Part shown: positions 7,087 to 13,169 of the stretch, piece by piece
How the letters are laid out: each line of letters begins with the position of its first letter
Position numbering within the stretch: position 1 is the stretch's first letter
DNA from: Prevotella sp. UBA3757
GTDB lineage: Bacteria; Bacteroidota; Bacteroidia; Bacteroidales; Bacteroidaceae
NCBI GenBank assembly: GCA_002371715.1
Contig: DFGF01000161.1
Location: 5,542 to 34,932, forward strand
DNA: 29,391 bases
Direction: 5' to 3'
Translations under genes and position numbers: made by a program
The notes under the pieces: generated by a model
What the model saw: only the letters and a program-made list of their open reading frames with translations
Told to the model about the DNA's origin: nothing
Database searches by the model: none

Positions 7087-7447
7087 ATGAACAGAATAAT
7101 CAGGAAAGCAAGACTTACAGACATGGTTTCTATCATGCAGGTCATGGAGGCAGCAAAGGGAATCATGCGGTTATCGGGGAATAGGCACCAATGGAAGGAC
7201 GGCTATCCTTCTGAGGCTGTTATCTTGTGTGATATGGAGAAAGGTGGTGGCTATACCTGATGCTCACGGTATATTCAGCAGCATCATGGATTTCTGTTTC
7301 TCAAAGGATTCTAACATTCGCATAGACACTCATCGGGACAACCATATCATGCAGCATGTCATCAAGAAATATGGTTTCACTTATTGTGGTATCATTCATC
7401 TTGCGAGTGGGGATGAAAGATTAGCGTATCAGTTGATTAAAGAATAA
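7087..7447 (+). pseudogene. GNAT acetyltransferase, broken by internal deletion and frameshift
   Basis: The first frame reads MNRIIRKARLTDMVSIMQVM, then NRHQWKDGYPSEAVILCDME and KGGGYT, and stops at 7260. The second frame resumes at about 7250 with IPDAHGIFSSIMDFCF, then NIRIDTHRDNHIMQHVIKKYGF and GDERLAYQ, ending at 7447. These match the N-terminal and C-terminal parts of a known type of GNAT protein (KARLTD...QW..GYPS, then AHG...IRIDTH.DN..MQ..I.K.GF). The part in between, roughly 45-50 residues with the central strands and the start of the acetyl-CoA site, is missing at the junction near 7250-7256. The simplest reading is one out-of-frame deletion. Its 3' end overlaps the stop of the convergent GNAT gene. 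Confidence 0.8.
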
Positions 7448-8000
7448 GGTGCTTCATCTGGTGTCCTCCCCACATACTGTCGTTTGCATATCGGAACCCG
7501 ACGGAAGAGTACAGTGCCTCTCCAGATGGGTTCCCTTTATCTACTAACAGGCCGACACAGGGAATCCCCATGCTGTTAGCCCTTTCTTTTGTCACTTTGA
7601 TCAGTAGTTTAGCAATACCCTGACGGCGATACCCTGGCAAAACAGCCAATGAATCCAGATATAATTCGCCTGCTTGTGTCTCGTCATCCATTCCTGAGTG
7701 ATCCTTACCGATATAGACTTTTGCGGAATCAATGAACGCCTTGCGCAGTTGGTGAAGTCTTTCCCCATCATAGCTTACGGAGATGCCAACTATACTATCC
7801 CCATCGAGAGCAACCAATGTGTTCTTGTAACTATATTGTGAATCCTCTCGTTCCACTAACGCAGTCATCATCTTATGGAAGTCCGCCAGCCCATAGCCGT
7901 CACCACAGAAGAATAGACAGCAATCGTCCGTCATTGCCATCATAATCAGGCTTGCTATCTCTGCAGCCTGGTACTTTGTTGCTTTTATAATTTCTATCAT
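7437..8000 (-). CDS. GNAT family N-acetyltransferase
   Basis: The protein has 187 residues from the ATG at 8000 (MIEIIKATKYQAAEIASLIM); a GTG at 8012 is in frame but less likely. Motif A is clear: GELYLDSLAVLPGYRRQGIAKLLIKV, with Y-R-R-Q-G-I-A. It is followed by GIPCVGLLVDKGNPSGEALYSSVGF. The middle part (DDCCLFFCGDGYGLADFHKMM) is typical of a Bacteroidetes GNAT subgroup. The substrate is unknown. It lies 2 nt after a gene scrap that overlaps the end of the Fic gene, so it is probably transcribed from the Fic promoter. The region looks lower in GC than the flanking housekeeping genes. Confidence 0.88.
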   Translation of the reverse strand: MIEIIKATKYQAAEIASLIMMAMTDDCCLFFCGDGYGLADFHKMMTALVEREDSQYSYKNTLVALDGDSIVGISVSYDGERLHQLRKAFIDSAKVYIGKDHSGMDDETQAGELYLDSLAVLPGYRRQGIAKLLIKVTKERANSMGIPCVGLLVDKGNPSGEALYSSVGFRYANDSMWGGHQMKHLIL

Positions 8001-8002
8001 AG

Positions 8003-8103
8003 TTAATCCCACGTCCAGTATTGTCTCAGTTCTGCAACAATCTCTTCAAACGCTCGTCGGCGTTAAGGGCTGTTATCTGTTTTTCTTTCTTATTTTGTTC
8101 CAT
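8003..8103 (-). pseudogene. short gene scrap between fic and GNAT
   Basis: On the minus strand an ATG at 8103, overlapping the last 14 nt of the Fic gene, opens a 25-residue frame (MEQNKKEKQITALNADERLK) ending at 8026. A second frame then reads RRAFEEIVAELRQYWTWD and stops at 8003, just before the GNAT start. The two pieces look like one short peptide interrupted by a one-base shift, or like the two ends of a deleted gene. I do not recognise the family. Confidence 0.35.
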
Positions 8104-9220
8104 TGTCTAAAATCTTCATATCAATCAGCTCGTAGTCCTTGCTTCGACCACCTTCACCAGTATCGCGTAATATTCCTTTTTCTATGAGATCGTGAATGTC
8201 ACGCAAGGCCGTATCCTGAGAACAATGACACATCTTTGCCCACTTCGAGGAATTCAGCTTTCCCTCGAAGCCATCCCAAAGACGGTTGATAACTTTCCGC
8301 TGGCGTTCATTGACATCGGTACCAGCATGACGGTCCCAGAAGTTTGTTTTCTGTTTCACCCGGTCTGCCTTGTCAATGGATGTAGCGACGGCCTGATGAA
8401 GCGTCGTGAGAAACCATGCTATCCATGCCGTAATATCCAAACCACCCTTTTGAGTCTGCTCCAGTTGCTCGTAATAGCTCTTACGGTTGTTCAGTATGGC
8501 AGATGAAAGGCTGTAGTATTGCTGTTCCATACCGTCAGCCCTTGCAAGCATCATTTCAGTAATAGTGCGACACAGCCGTCCGTTGCCATCGTCAAAGGGG
8601 TGGATGGTGACAAACCACAAATGCAAGATAGCAGCCTTTATCAGAGGGTCAACAGCATTGAAAGCACTCACCCATTCAAGAAAAGACTTCATCATGCCGG
8701 GAACTTGCTGACTTGGTGGAGCCTCAAAATGCACTTGATAATGTCCCATTGCACCTGACACAACCTGCATGGCCTCTGGGGATTGTCGCCAGTTAGCAAC
8801 AGTTATCTTATATGCTCCGCTATATCCTGTAGGAAACAATGCTGCGTGCCATCCAAAGAGCCGTTCATCCGTCAATGGCTGCTTAGCATGTTGGGTTGCA
8901 TCGAGCATAATCTGAACCACACCCTCTACATAATGATCTACACGCGGCAATCCAGCATAGGGAAGCCCTAATTGTCTTGCTACTGATGAACGCACACTGT
9001 CATGGTCAAGCCTTTCACCTTCGATTTCTGCTGAGTGTACTATCTCCTGTGTCATGGCATCAAGACAGGTATTGGTCTTTTGTTCAAAGCCAAACATGCT
9101 AACGATTCCTGTCAGTCTGCCTAATTCCTGATGAACCACACCAAGAAGACGAGCTATCTGCTCATTGTTCCATGTGAAGTGAGGCCATTCTTCTTCTTGA
9201 AAAATATACGTTGTACTCAT
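8090..9220 (-). CDS. Fic family protein with DUF4172 N-terminus
   Basis: The protein has 376 residues. The N-terminal DUF4172 region is YIFQEEEWPHFTWNNEQIARLL. The inhibitory helix motif (S/T)xxxE(G/N) appears as SAEIEG (residues 63-68), before the Fic core, which marks a class II self-inhibited Fic. The catalytic motif HPFDDGNGRLCR starts at His207 and is intact: His, acidic residue, GNGR. The C-terminal part (about 300-376) looks like a winged helix: CSQDTALRDIHDLIEKGIL. Fic enzymes usually transfer AMP from ATP to a hydroxyl side chain of a target protein; the target is unknown. The start at 9220 is chosen because a perfect promoter ends 20 nt upstream, so the upstream in-frame ATG at 9277 cannot be on the transcript. 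Confidence 0.93.
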   Translation of the reverse strand: MSTTYIFQEEEWPHFTWNNEQIARLLGVVHQELGRLTGIVSMFGFEQKTNTCLDAMTQEIVHSAEIEGERLDHDSVRSSVARQLGLPYAGLPRVDHYVEGVVQIMLDATQHAKQPLTDERLFGWHAALFPTGYSGAYKITVANWRQSPEAMQVVSGAMGHYQVHFEAPPSQQVPGMMKSFLEWVSAFNAVDPLIKAAILHLWFVTIHPFDDGNGRLCRTITEMMLARADGMEQQYYSLSSAILNNRKSYYEQLEQTQKGGLDITAWIAWFLTTLHQAVATSIDKADRVKQKTNFWDRHAGTDVNERQRKVINRLWDGFEGKLNSSKWAKMCHCSQDTALRDIHDLIEKGILRDTGEGGRSKDYELIDMKILDNGTK

Positions 9221-9239
9221 GGGCTTCTGATTTTCCGAC

Positions 9240-9270
9240 AAAGTTAATCGTTTTAGCTGGCATATCCAAG
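9240..9270 (-). promoter_or_regulatory. promoter of the fic gene
   Basis: On the minus strand, TTG (9268-9270) and TAACTTTG (9240-9247) are separated by exactly 20 nt. The transcript would start near 9233, giving a leader of only about 13 nt before the ATG at 9220. Confidence 0.8.
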
Positions 9271-9456
9271 AAATCATAGCGGAAATTAGGATTTTTTCAC
9301 CGCATTTCGCGAATGTATACTCCGCATCGTATTTTTAAACCCATGATTATTGCAAAGCTACAACTTTATTCTTGATTGGCTATGCCTCTGCCAACCCTCA
9401 CTAATTATCGACTGAGCCCCGAAACGTCCCGATTTCGTCCCACTTGGAAACGAAAG

Positions 9457-9493
9457 ACTGGGCAACTCACTAATAAATAGTTTGTTACCCAGT
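9457..9493 (-). terminator. hairpin downstream of the tRNA gene
   Basis: ACTGGGCAAC (9457-9466) and GTTACCCAGT (9484-9493) form a 10-bp stem with one G-U-type pair and a 17-nt loop. It begins six bases past the mature tRNA 3' end at 9499. There is no strong T tract, so it may be a processing or weak termination signal. Confidence 0.45.
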
Positions 9494-9498
9494 CATTG

Positions 9499-9571
9499 TT
9501 GCGGAGGCAGGACTCGAACATGCGACCTCCAGGTTATGAGCCTGGCGAGCTACCAACTGCTCCACTCCGCG
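9499..9571 (-). tRNA. initiator-type tRNA-Met (CAU)
   Basis: A complete 73-nt cloverleaf on the minus strand: 7-nt acceptor arms, D arm GAGC-AGTTGGTA-GCTC, anticodon arm CCAGG-CTCATAA-CCTGG with anticodon CAT, variable loop AGGTC, T loop TTCGAGT. Position 1 is C and position 72 is A, so they do not pair, the hallmark of bacterial initiator tRNA. The 11:24 pair is A:U, also initiator-like. The anticodon stem ends AG-G rather than the classical GGG (29:41 is A:U). The T stem has one mismatch (52 U against 62 C). CCA is not encoded (the discriminator A is followed by CA). Confidence 0.93.
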
Positions 9572-9592
9572 ATGTCTTTCTTAAAAGCGGTG

Positions 9593-9623
9593 CAAAGGTA
9601 CGACTTTTTTTTGTAATAGCCAA
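9593..9623 (-). promoter_or_regulatory. promoter of the tRNA-Met gene
   Basis: On the minus strand, TTG (9621-9623) and TACCTTTG (9593-9600) with exactly 20 nt between. The start point would be near 9586, about 15 nt before the tRNA 5' end. It diverges from the TetR promoter at 9682-9712. Confidence 0.8.
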
Positions 9624-9681
9624 ATATTTTGCATAAAAAGTGCAAATTATTGGTATTTTTATTGTTTTTGCGTCAGAAAAT

Positions 9682-9712
9682 TTGGCAGAATGGTTGTTTT
9701 TGCTTAAATTTG
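9682..9712 (+). promoter_or_regulatory. promoter of the TetR gene
   Basis: TTG (9682-9684) and TAAATTTG (9705-9712) with exactly 20 nt between; transcription would begin near 9719, about 43 nt before the ATG at 9762. Confidence 0.78.
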
Positions 9713-9761
9713 CACACCATAAGCCCATTGTGCAATTTGTAAATAATGGAGATTTGGAGAT

Positions 9762-10352
9762 ATGTCAGTGTCAAAAACGCGTCAAAAGTTAGTGGATGTA
9801 GCTCGCCAGCTGTTTGCCAAGAACGGTCTGGAGAGCACAACGATGAACGATATTGCCACGGCCTCCGGTAAGGGGCGTCGTACGCTCTATACCTATTTCA
9901 AGTCGAAGGATGAGATATACTATGCCGTGATAGAGGGCGAACTGGAGCGCCTGAGCGACAAGCTCGACGAGGTTGCCGCCCGCAAAATCCGTCCGCAGGA
10001 CAAGATTATCGAGCTGATTTACACCCATCTGAGCATGATTCGCGAAACGGTGGTCAGGAATGGTAACCTGCGTGCCGAGTTTTTCCGTAACATCTGGATG
10101 GTCGAGAAGGTTCGCAAACATTTCGACGATGCCGAGATAGAGATGTTTCGCAAGGTCTACGCCGAGGGTAAGGAAGCCGGCGAGTTTGATATTGACAACA
10201 TTGACCTCGTGGCTGACATCACGCATTATTGTATCAAGGGACTGGAAGTGCCCTACATCTACGGGCGCATAGCCCACGGCATGCGCGAGGAAGACACCAA
10301 GCCACAGGTGGCTAAGGTGGTGTATGGTGCTCTGGGCAAGCTGCACGAGTAA
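9762..10352 (+). CDS. TetR/AcrR family transcriptional regulator
   Basis: The protein has 196 residues. The N-terminal DNA-binding domain is clear: KTRQKLVDVARQLFAKNG, then the helix-turn-helix TTMNDIATASGKGRRTLYTYFKSKDEIYYAVI (shown here as one region, residues about 26-57). The rest is the variable, all-helical ligand-binding and dimerisation domain. It is followed after 53 nt by fabG and then by an RluA-type gene. In Bacteroidetes this pairing suggests control of fatty-acid or envelope-lipid genes, which is inference from position only. No operator palindrome is obvious around the promoter. Confidence 0.9.
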   Translation: MSVSKTRQKLVDVARQLFAKNGLESTTMNDIATASGKGRRTLYTYFKSKDEIYYAVIEGELERLSDKLDEVAARKIRPQDKIIELIYTHLSMIRETVVRNGNLRAEFFRNIWMVEKVRKHFDDAEIEMFRKVYAEGKEAGEFDIDNIDLVADITHYCIKGLEVPYIYGRIAHGMREEDTKPQVAKVVYGALGKLHE

Positions 10353-10405
10353 ACGTCGAACGAATACATTATTAATATAACAATCAACAAAAAAGGAAAA
10401 AAATT

Positions 10406-11143
10406 ATGGGATTATTAAGTGGTAAGACGGCGCTGATTACAGGCGCTGCACGTGGTATTGGAAAGTCTATTGCACTGAAGTACGCCTCGGAAGGCGCCAA
10501 TATTGCCTTCACCGACTTGGAGGTGAACGAAGAGACTGAGAAGGAGATAGCAGCCCTTGGTGTCAAGGCCAAGAGCTATGCCTCGAATGCTGCCGACTTC
10601 GCCCAGACCGAGGAAGTTGTCAAGGCCGTTAAGGAGGAGTTTGGAAGTATTGACATCCTGGTGAACAATGCCGGTATTACGAAGGATGGTCTGATGCTGC
10701 GCATGACCGAGCAGCAGTGGGATGCCGTGATAGCCGTCAATCTGAAGTCGGCCTTCAACTTCATCCATGCCTGTGTACCCATCATGATGCGTCAGCGTGG
10801 CGGCAGCATCATCAACATGGCCTCAGTGGTCGGTGTTCACGGCAATGCCGGTCAGGCTAACTATGCAGCCTCGAAGGCCGGACTGATTGCCCTGGCCAAG
10901 AGTATTGCCCAGGAGATGGGGCCTAAGGGCATCCGTGCCAACGCCATCGCTCCGGGCTTCATCGAGACGGCCATGACGGCCCAGTTGCCCGACGAGGTTC
11001 GCGAGGAGTGGAAGAAGAAGATTCCCCTGCGCCGTGGCGGTCAGGTGGAGGACATTGCCAACGTGGCCACCTTCCTGGCCAGTGACATGTCGAGCTACGT
11101 CAGCGGTCAGGTTATTCAGGTTGACGGTGGCATGAACATGTAA
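10406..11143 (+). CDS. fabG: 3-oxoacyl-[acyl-carrier-protein] reductase FabG
   Basis: The protein has 245 residues, the normal length for FabG. The NADPH-binding motif TGAARGIGKSIAL is at residues 12-24, NNAG follows near residue 88, and the catalytic Ser, Tyr and Lys are seen in INMASVVG and YAASKAG. The stretch GIRANAIAPGFIETAMT and the end SGQVIQVDGGMNM are typical of FabG. It reduces 3-oxoacyl-ACP to 3-hydroxyacyl-ACP in the fatty-acid elongation cycle in the cytoplasm. It is preceded by an A-rich leader with GGAAAAAAA close to the start, and the pseudouridine synthase gene starts 12 nt after its stop. Confidence 0.95.
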   Translation: MGLLSGKTALITGAARGIGKSIALKYASEGANIAFTDLEVNEETEKEIAALGVKAKSYASNAADFAQTEEVVKAVKEEFGSIDILVNNAGITKDGLMLRMTEQQWDAVIAVNLKSAFNFIHACVPIMMRQRGGSIINMASVVGVHGNAGQANYAASKAGLIALAKSIAQEMGPKGIRANAIAPGFIETAMTAQLPDEVREEWKKKIPLRRGGQVEDIANVATFLASDMSSYVSGQVIQVDGGMNM

Positions 11144-11155
11144 ACGTTGGTAGTT

Positions 11156-11965
11156 ATGGACGTTGTTTACGAGGACAATCATATCATCGTTGTTAACAAG
11201 CAGAGCGGGGAGATCGTGCAGGGTGACAAGACTGGCGATCGTCCCCTTTCTGAAATCGTAAAAGACTACATCAAGGAGCGGTACCAGAAGCCCGGCGCCG
11301 TGTTTCTGGGTGTGGTACACCGGCTGGATCGTCCCGTCAGCGGGCTGGTGGTCTTTGCCCGCACGTCGAAGGCGCTGACGCGGCTCAACCGCATGTTTGC
11401 CGAGGGCGAGGTGCACAAGACCTATTGGGCCGTCGTCGAACGACCGACGTTTAAGAATGAAGAACGAAGAATGAAGAATGAAGAATTTCTCTCTGTAGAG
11501 AGTGTGGCACGCAATGCTGCCACCACAGTGCGCAGCCCAAATGTTCAACGTTCAACGTTCAACGTCCAACATTCAACGTCCAACGTGGACGAGTGGCACC
11601 TGCTGGAGCATTGGCTGGTCAGAAATGAGCAGCAGAACAAGTCGTATGCCTACGACCACGAGGTGCCTCGCAGCAAACTGGCGCGGCTGCGATACCGGCT
11701 GCTGGCGTGTGGCGAGCATTACAATCTGGTGGAAGTGGAGCTGATGACCGGTCGCCACCACCAGATACGTTGTCAGTTGGCAACGCTGGGCACGCCTATT
11801 AAGGGCGACCTGAAGTATGGTGCGCGGCGCTCCAATCCCGATGGCAGCATTTCGCTCTGTGCCCATCGCATCACCTTCGTCCATCCTGTTTCCAAGCAGA
11901 CGATTGCCATAGAGTCACCTCTGCCTGACGATCCGCTATGGAGTAAGCTAAGCAAATCACTCTGA
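11156..11965 (+). CDS. RluA family pseudouridine synthase with repeat-derived insert
   Basis: The protein has 269 residues from the ATG at 11156 (a TTG at 11147 is in frame). The catalytic motif HRLDRPVSGLVVFART carries the active-site Asp. Other family stretches are YEDNHIIVVNKQSGEIVQ near the start, TGRHHQIRCQLA and GDLKYGARRSNPDGSISLCA. It converts uridine to pseudouridine in structured RNA; the exact site is unknown. Residues about 98-144 are an insert made of two short-repeat arrays, KNEERRMKNEEF and VQRSTFNVQHSTSNV, placed between KTYWAVVERP and DEWHLLEHWLVRNEQQNKSYA. Without it the length would be about 222, the usual size. The frame stays open through the insert, so the gene is probably functional. 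Confidence 0.92.
   Translation: MDVVYEDNHIIVVNKQSGEIVQGDKTGDRPLSEIVKDYIKERYQKPGAVFLGVVHRLDRPVSGLVVFARTSKALTRLNRMFAEGEVHKTYWAVVERPTFKNEERRMKNEEFLSVESVARNAATTVRSPNVQRSTFNVQHSTSNVDEWHLLEHWLVRNEQQNKSYAYDHEVPRSKLARLRYRLLACGEHYNLVEVELMTGRHHQIRCQLATLGTPIKGDLKYGARRSNPDGSISLCAHRITFVHPVSKQTIAIESPLPDDPLWSKLSKSL
11453..11487 (+). repeat. in-gene heptamer array (AAGAATG-like)
   Basis: Five 7-nt units in register: AAGAATG, AAGAACG, AAGAATG, AAGAATG, AAGAATT. This is the reverse-complement orientation of the ATTCTTC array at 1335. A perfect array would reach TGA in this frame; the C in unit 2 turns that codon into CGA and keeps the gene open. Confidence 0.92.
11544..11585 (+). repeat. in-gene heptamer array (TTCAACG-like)
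   Basis: Six 7-nt units in register: TTCAACG three times, TCCAACA, TTCAACG, TCCAACG. They encode QRSTFNVQHSTSNV in the pseudouridine synthase insert. The same unit occurs in TamL (18948-18982) and, in both orientations, after the nucleotidyltransferase gene (21392-21426). Confidence 0.95.
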
Positions 11966-12037
11966 TGCAAAAAAGTGGCGTTTCTTCTTAATATTCACTT
12001 TCTCTAATGTTGTTAGTGATAAATGTTATTGATGCCG

Positions 12038-12068
12038 CAAAGGTACAACATCCTATAATGGCGTGCAA
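12038..12068 (-). promoter_or_regulatory. orphan minus-strand promoter
   Basis: On the minus strand, TTG (12066-12068) and TACCTTTG (12038-12045) are exactly 20 nt apart, as good a match as any promoter here. It points left into about 70 nt of non-coding DNA and then the 3' end of the pseudouridine synthase gene in antisense. There is no minus-strand gene for it to serve. Confidence 0.6.
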
Positions 12069-12153
12069 CGGAATTATCACACCTGTTATGTGGTGACTGG
12101 TTGCTTTGGTCTACTTTAACGGGAAAGCCAACCTGCAATTCTCTGAAAATTAT

Positions 12154-12184
12154 TTGGAACTTTCATGAATAATTGCTAACTTTG
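12154..12184 (+). promoter_or_regulatory. promoter of the Rpn-type nuclease gene
   Basis: TTG (12154-12156) and TAACTTTG (12177-12184) with exactly 20 nt between. The transcript would start near 12191, which rules out the in-frame codon at 12173 and supports the ATG at 12212. Confidence 0.8.
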
Positions 12185-12211
12185 CCACCGAATTTAGAAA
12201 TAAGAAGCGTT

Positions 12212-13156
12212 ATGAAAGTAGCCAATCCTATCTACGACATCGTGTTTAAATACCTGATGGAAGACCAGCGCATCGCGCGCACCATCCTGTCGGCACTGCT
12301 CAAGGTGGACGTCCTCGACGTTGAGATCCGTCCTCACGAGTACAGCGACGATACACGCGACAACCTCTCCATATTCCGTATCGATTTCGGTGCAACGATT
12401 CGCGACGAGGCTGGTAACGAGAAGTTGATACTCATTGAGTTGCAGAAGACATGGTTAGAGACTGAGGCACTGCGATTCCGGCAGTATCTGGGCGTCCACT
12501 ACTCCAATCCCAAGAACGTGCGGAAGGACGGCTATGCACTGCCTATGGTGGCAGTCTACCTTCTGGGCCACAAGGTGGGCAGCATCGAAGAACCTGTGCT
12601 GTATGTCAATCATCAGTCGTGCGACTACGACGGCAACATCATCACTCAGGGACTGCCTGACCCATTCGTGGAAAGCCTGAACCACAACAGCATCATCGTC
12701 CAGATACCACGTCTGCACGGACACATCAACAACCGCCTTGACATGGTGCTGAGCATCTTCGACCAGTCGAACCGTGACAAGGACGACGGCCGCTTGCTGA
12801 CTATCGACGATACCGTGTATGAGAATGATGCCGAAATGGAGCGCATCCTGCACCGCCTCACCATGGCAGCCTCGGATGCCGACATGCGTCACAAGATGAA
12901 TGTTGAGGACGAATACTATTCCATCATAGAGAAAAGAGACACCGAGATACTGATGAGAGACCAGCAGATAGCAGAGAAGAATGCTCAGCTCTCAGAGAAG
13001 AATGCTCAGCTCTCAGAGAAGAATGACATGCTACGTACCACTATCAAAATGCTGTTAGACATGGGGCTGTCCATGGACGCCATTGCCGCCAAACTCGGCA
13101 AAGACCTCCCGGAAATAGAAAATGCCATCGGCCTCGCGTCAGAGGAAATCCATTAA
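12212..13156 (+). CDS. Rpn family PD-(D/E)XK nuclease / transposase-like protein
   Basis: The protein has 314 residues. The N-terminal NPIYDIVFKYLMEDQRIARTIL and the core FRIDFGATIRDEAGNEKLILIELQ carry the PD-(D/E)XK-type Asp and E-x-Q motif of the Rpn (recombination-promoting nuclease) family. These proteins are often annotated as putative transposases. E. coli Rpn proteins increase RecA-independent recombination, which is family knowledge. The C-terminal part contains a coiled-coil-like heptad repeat, AEKNAQLSEKNAQLSEKNDML (residues about 253-273), coded by a 21-nt tandem repeat. A final helical segment (MLLDMGLSMDAIAAKLGKD) resembles the tail often seen in Bacteroidetes members. It is a single-gene unit with its own promoter, directly upstream of tamB. 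Confidence 0.88.
   Translation: MKVANPIYDIVFKYLMEDQRIARTILSALLKVDVLDVEIRPHEYSDDTRDNLSIFRIDFGATIRDEAGNEKLILIELQKTWLETEALRFRQYLGVHYSNPKNVRKDGYALPMVAVYLLGHKVGSIEEPVLYVNHQSCDYDGNIITQGLPDPFVESLNHNSIIVQIPRLHGHINNRLDMVLSIFDQSNRDKDDGRLLTIDDTVYENDAEMERILHRLTMAASDADMRHKMNVEDEYYSIIEKRDTEILMRDQQIAEKNAQLSEKNAQLSEKNDMLRTTIKMLLDMGLSMDAIAAKLGKDLPEIENAIGLASEEIH
12973..13026 (+). repeat. 21-nt coding minisatellite
   Basis: Two identical copies of a 21-nt unit (12973-12993, 12994-13014) and a partial third (13015-13026). Each encodes the heptad EKNAQLS. The unit is seven codons long, so copy-number change would keep the frame and just lengthen or shorten the coiled coil. Confidence 0.9.
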
Positions 13157-13169
13157 AAAAAGACTGTCG

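Noticed and set aside
5535..7166. 543-residue minus-strand open frame opposite the aldo/keto reductase gene
   Set aside because: Shadow of a clear enzyme gene on the other strand, with no domain or promoter.
9353..9360. Minus-strand TAGCTTTG as a second fic promoter
   Set aside because: No TTG at the right distance, and a perfect promoter lies closer to the gene.
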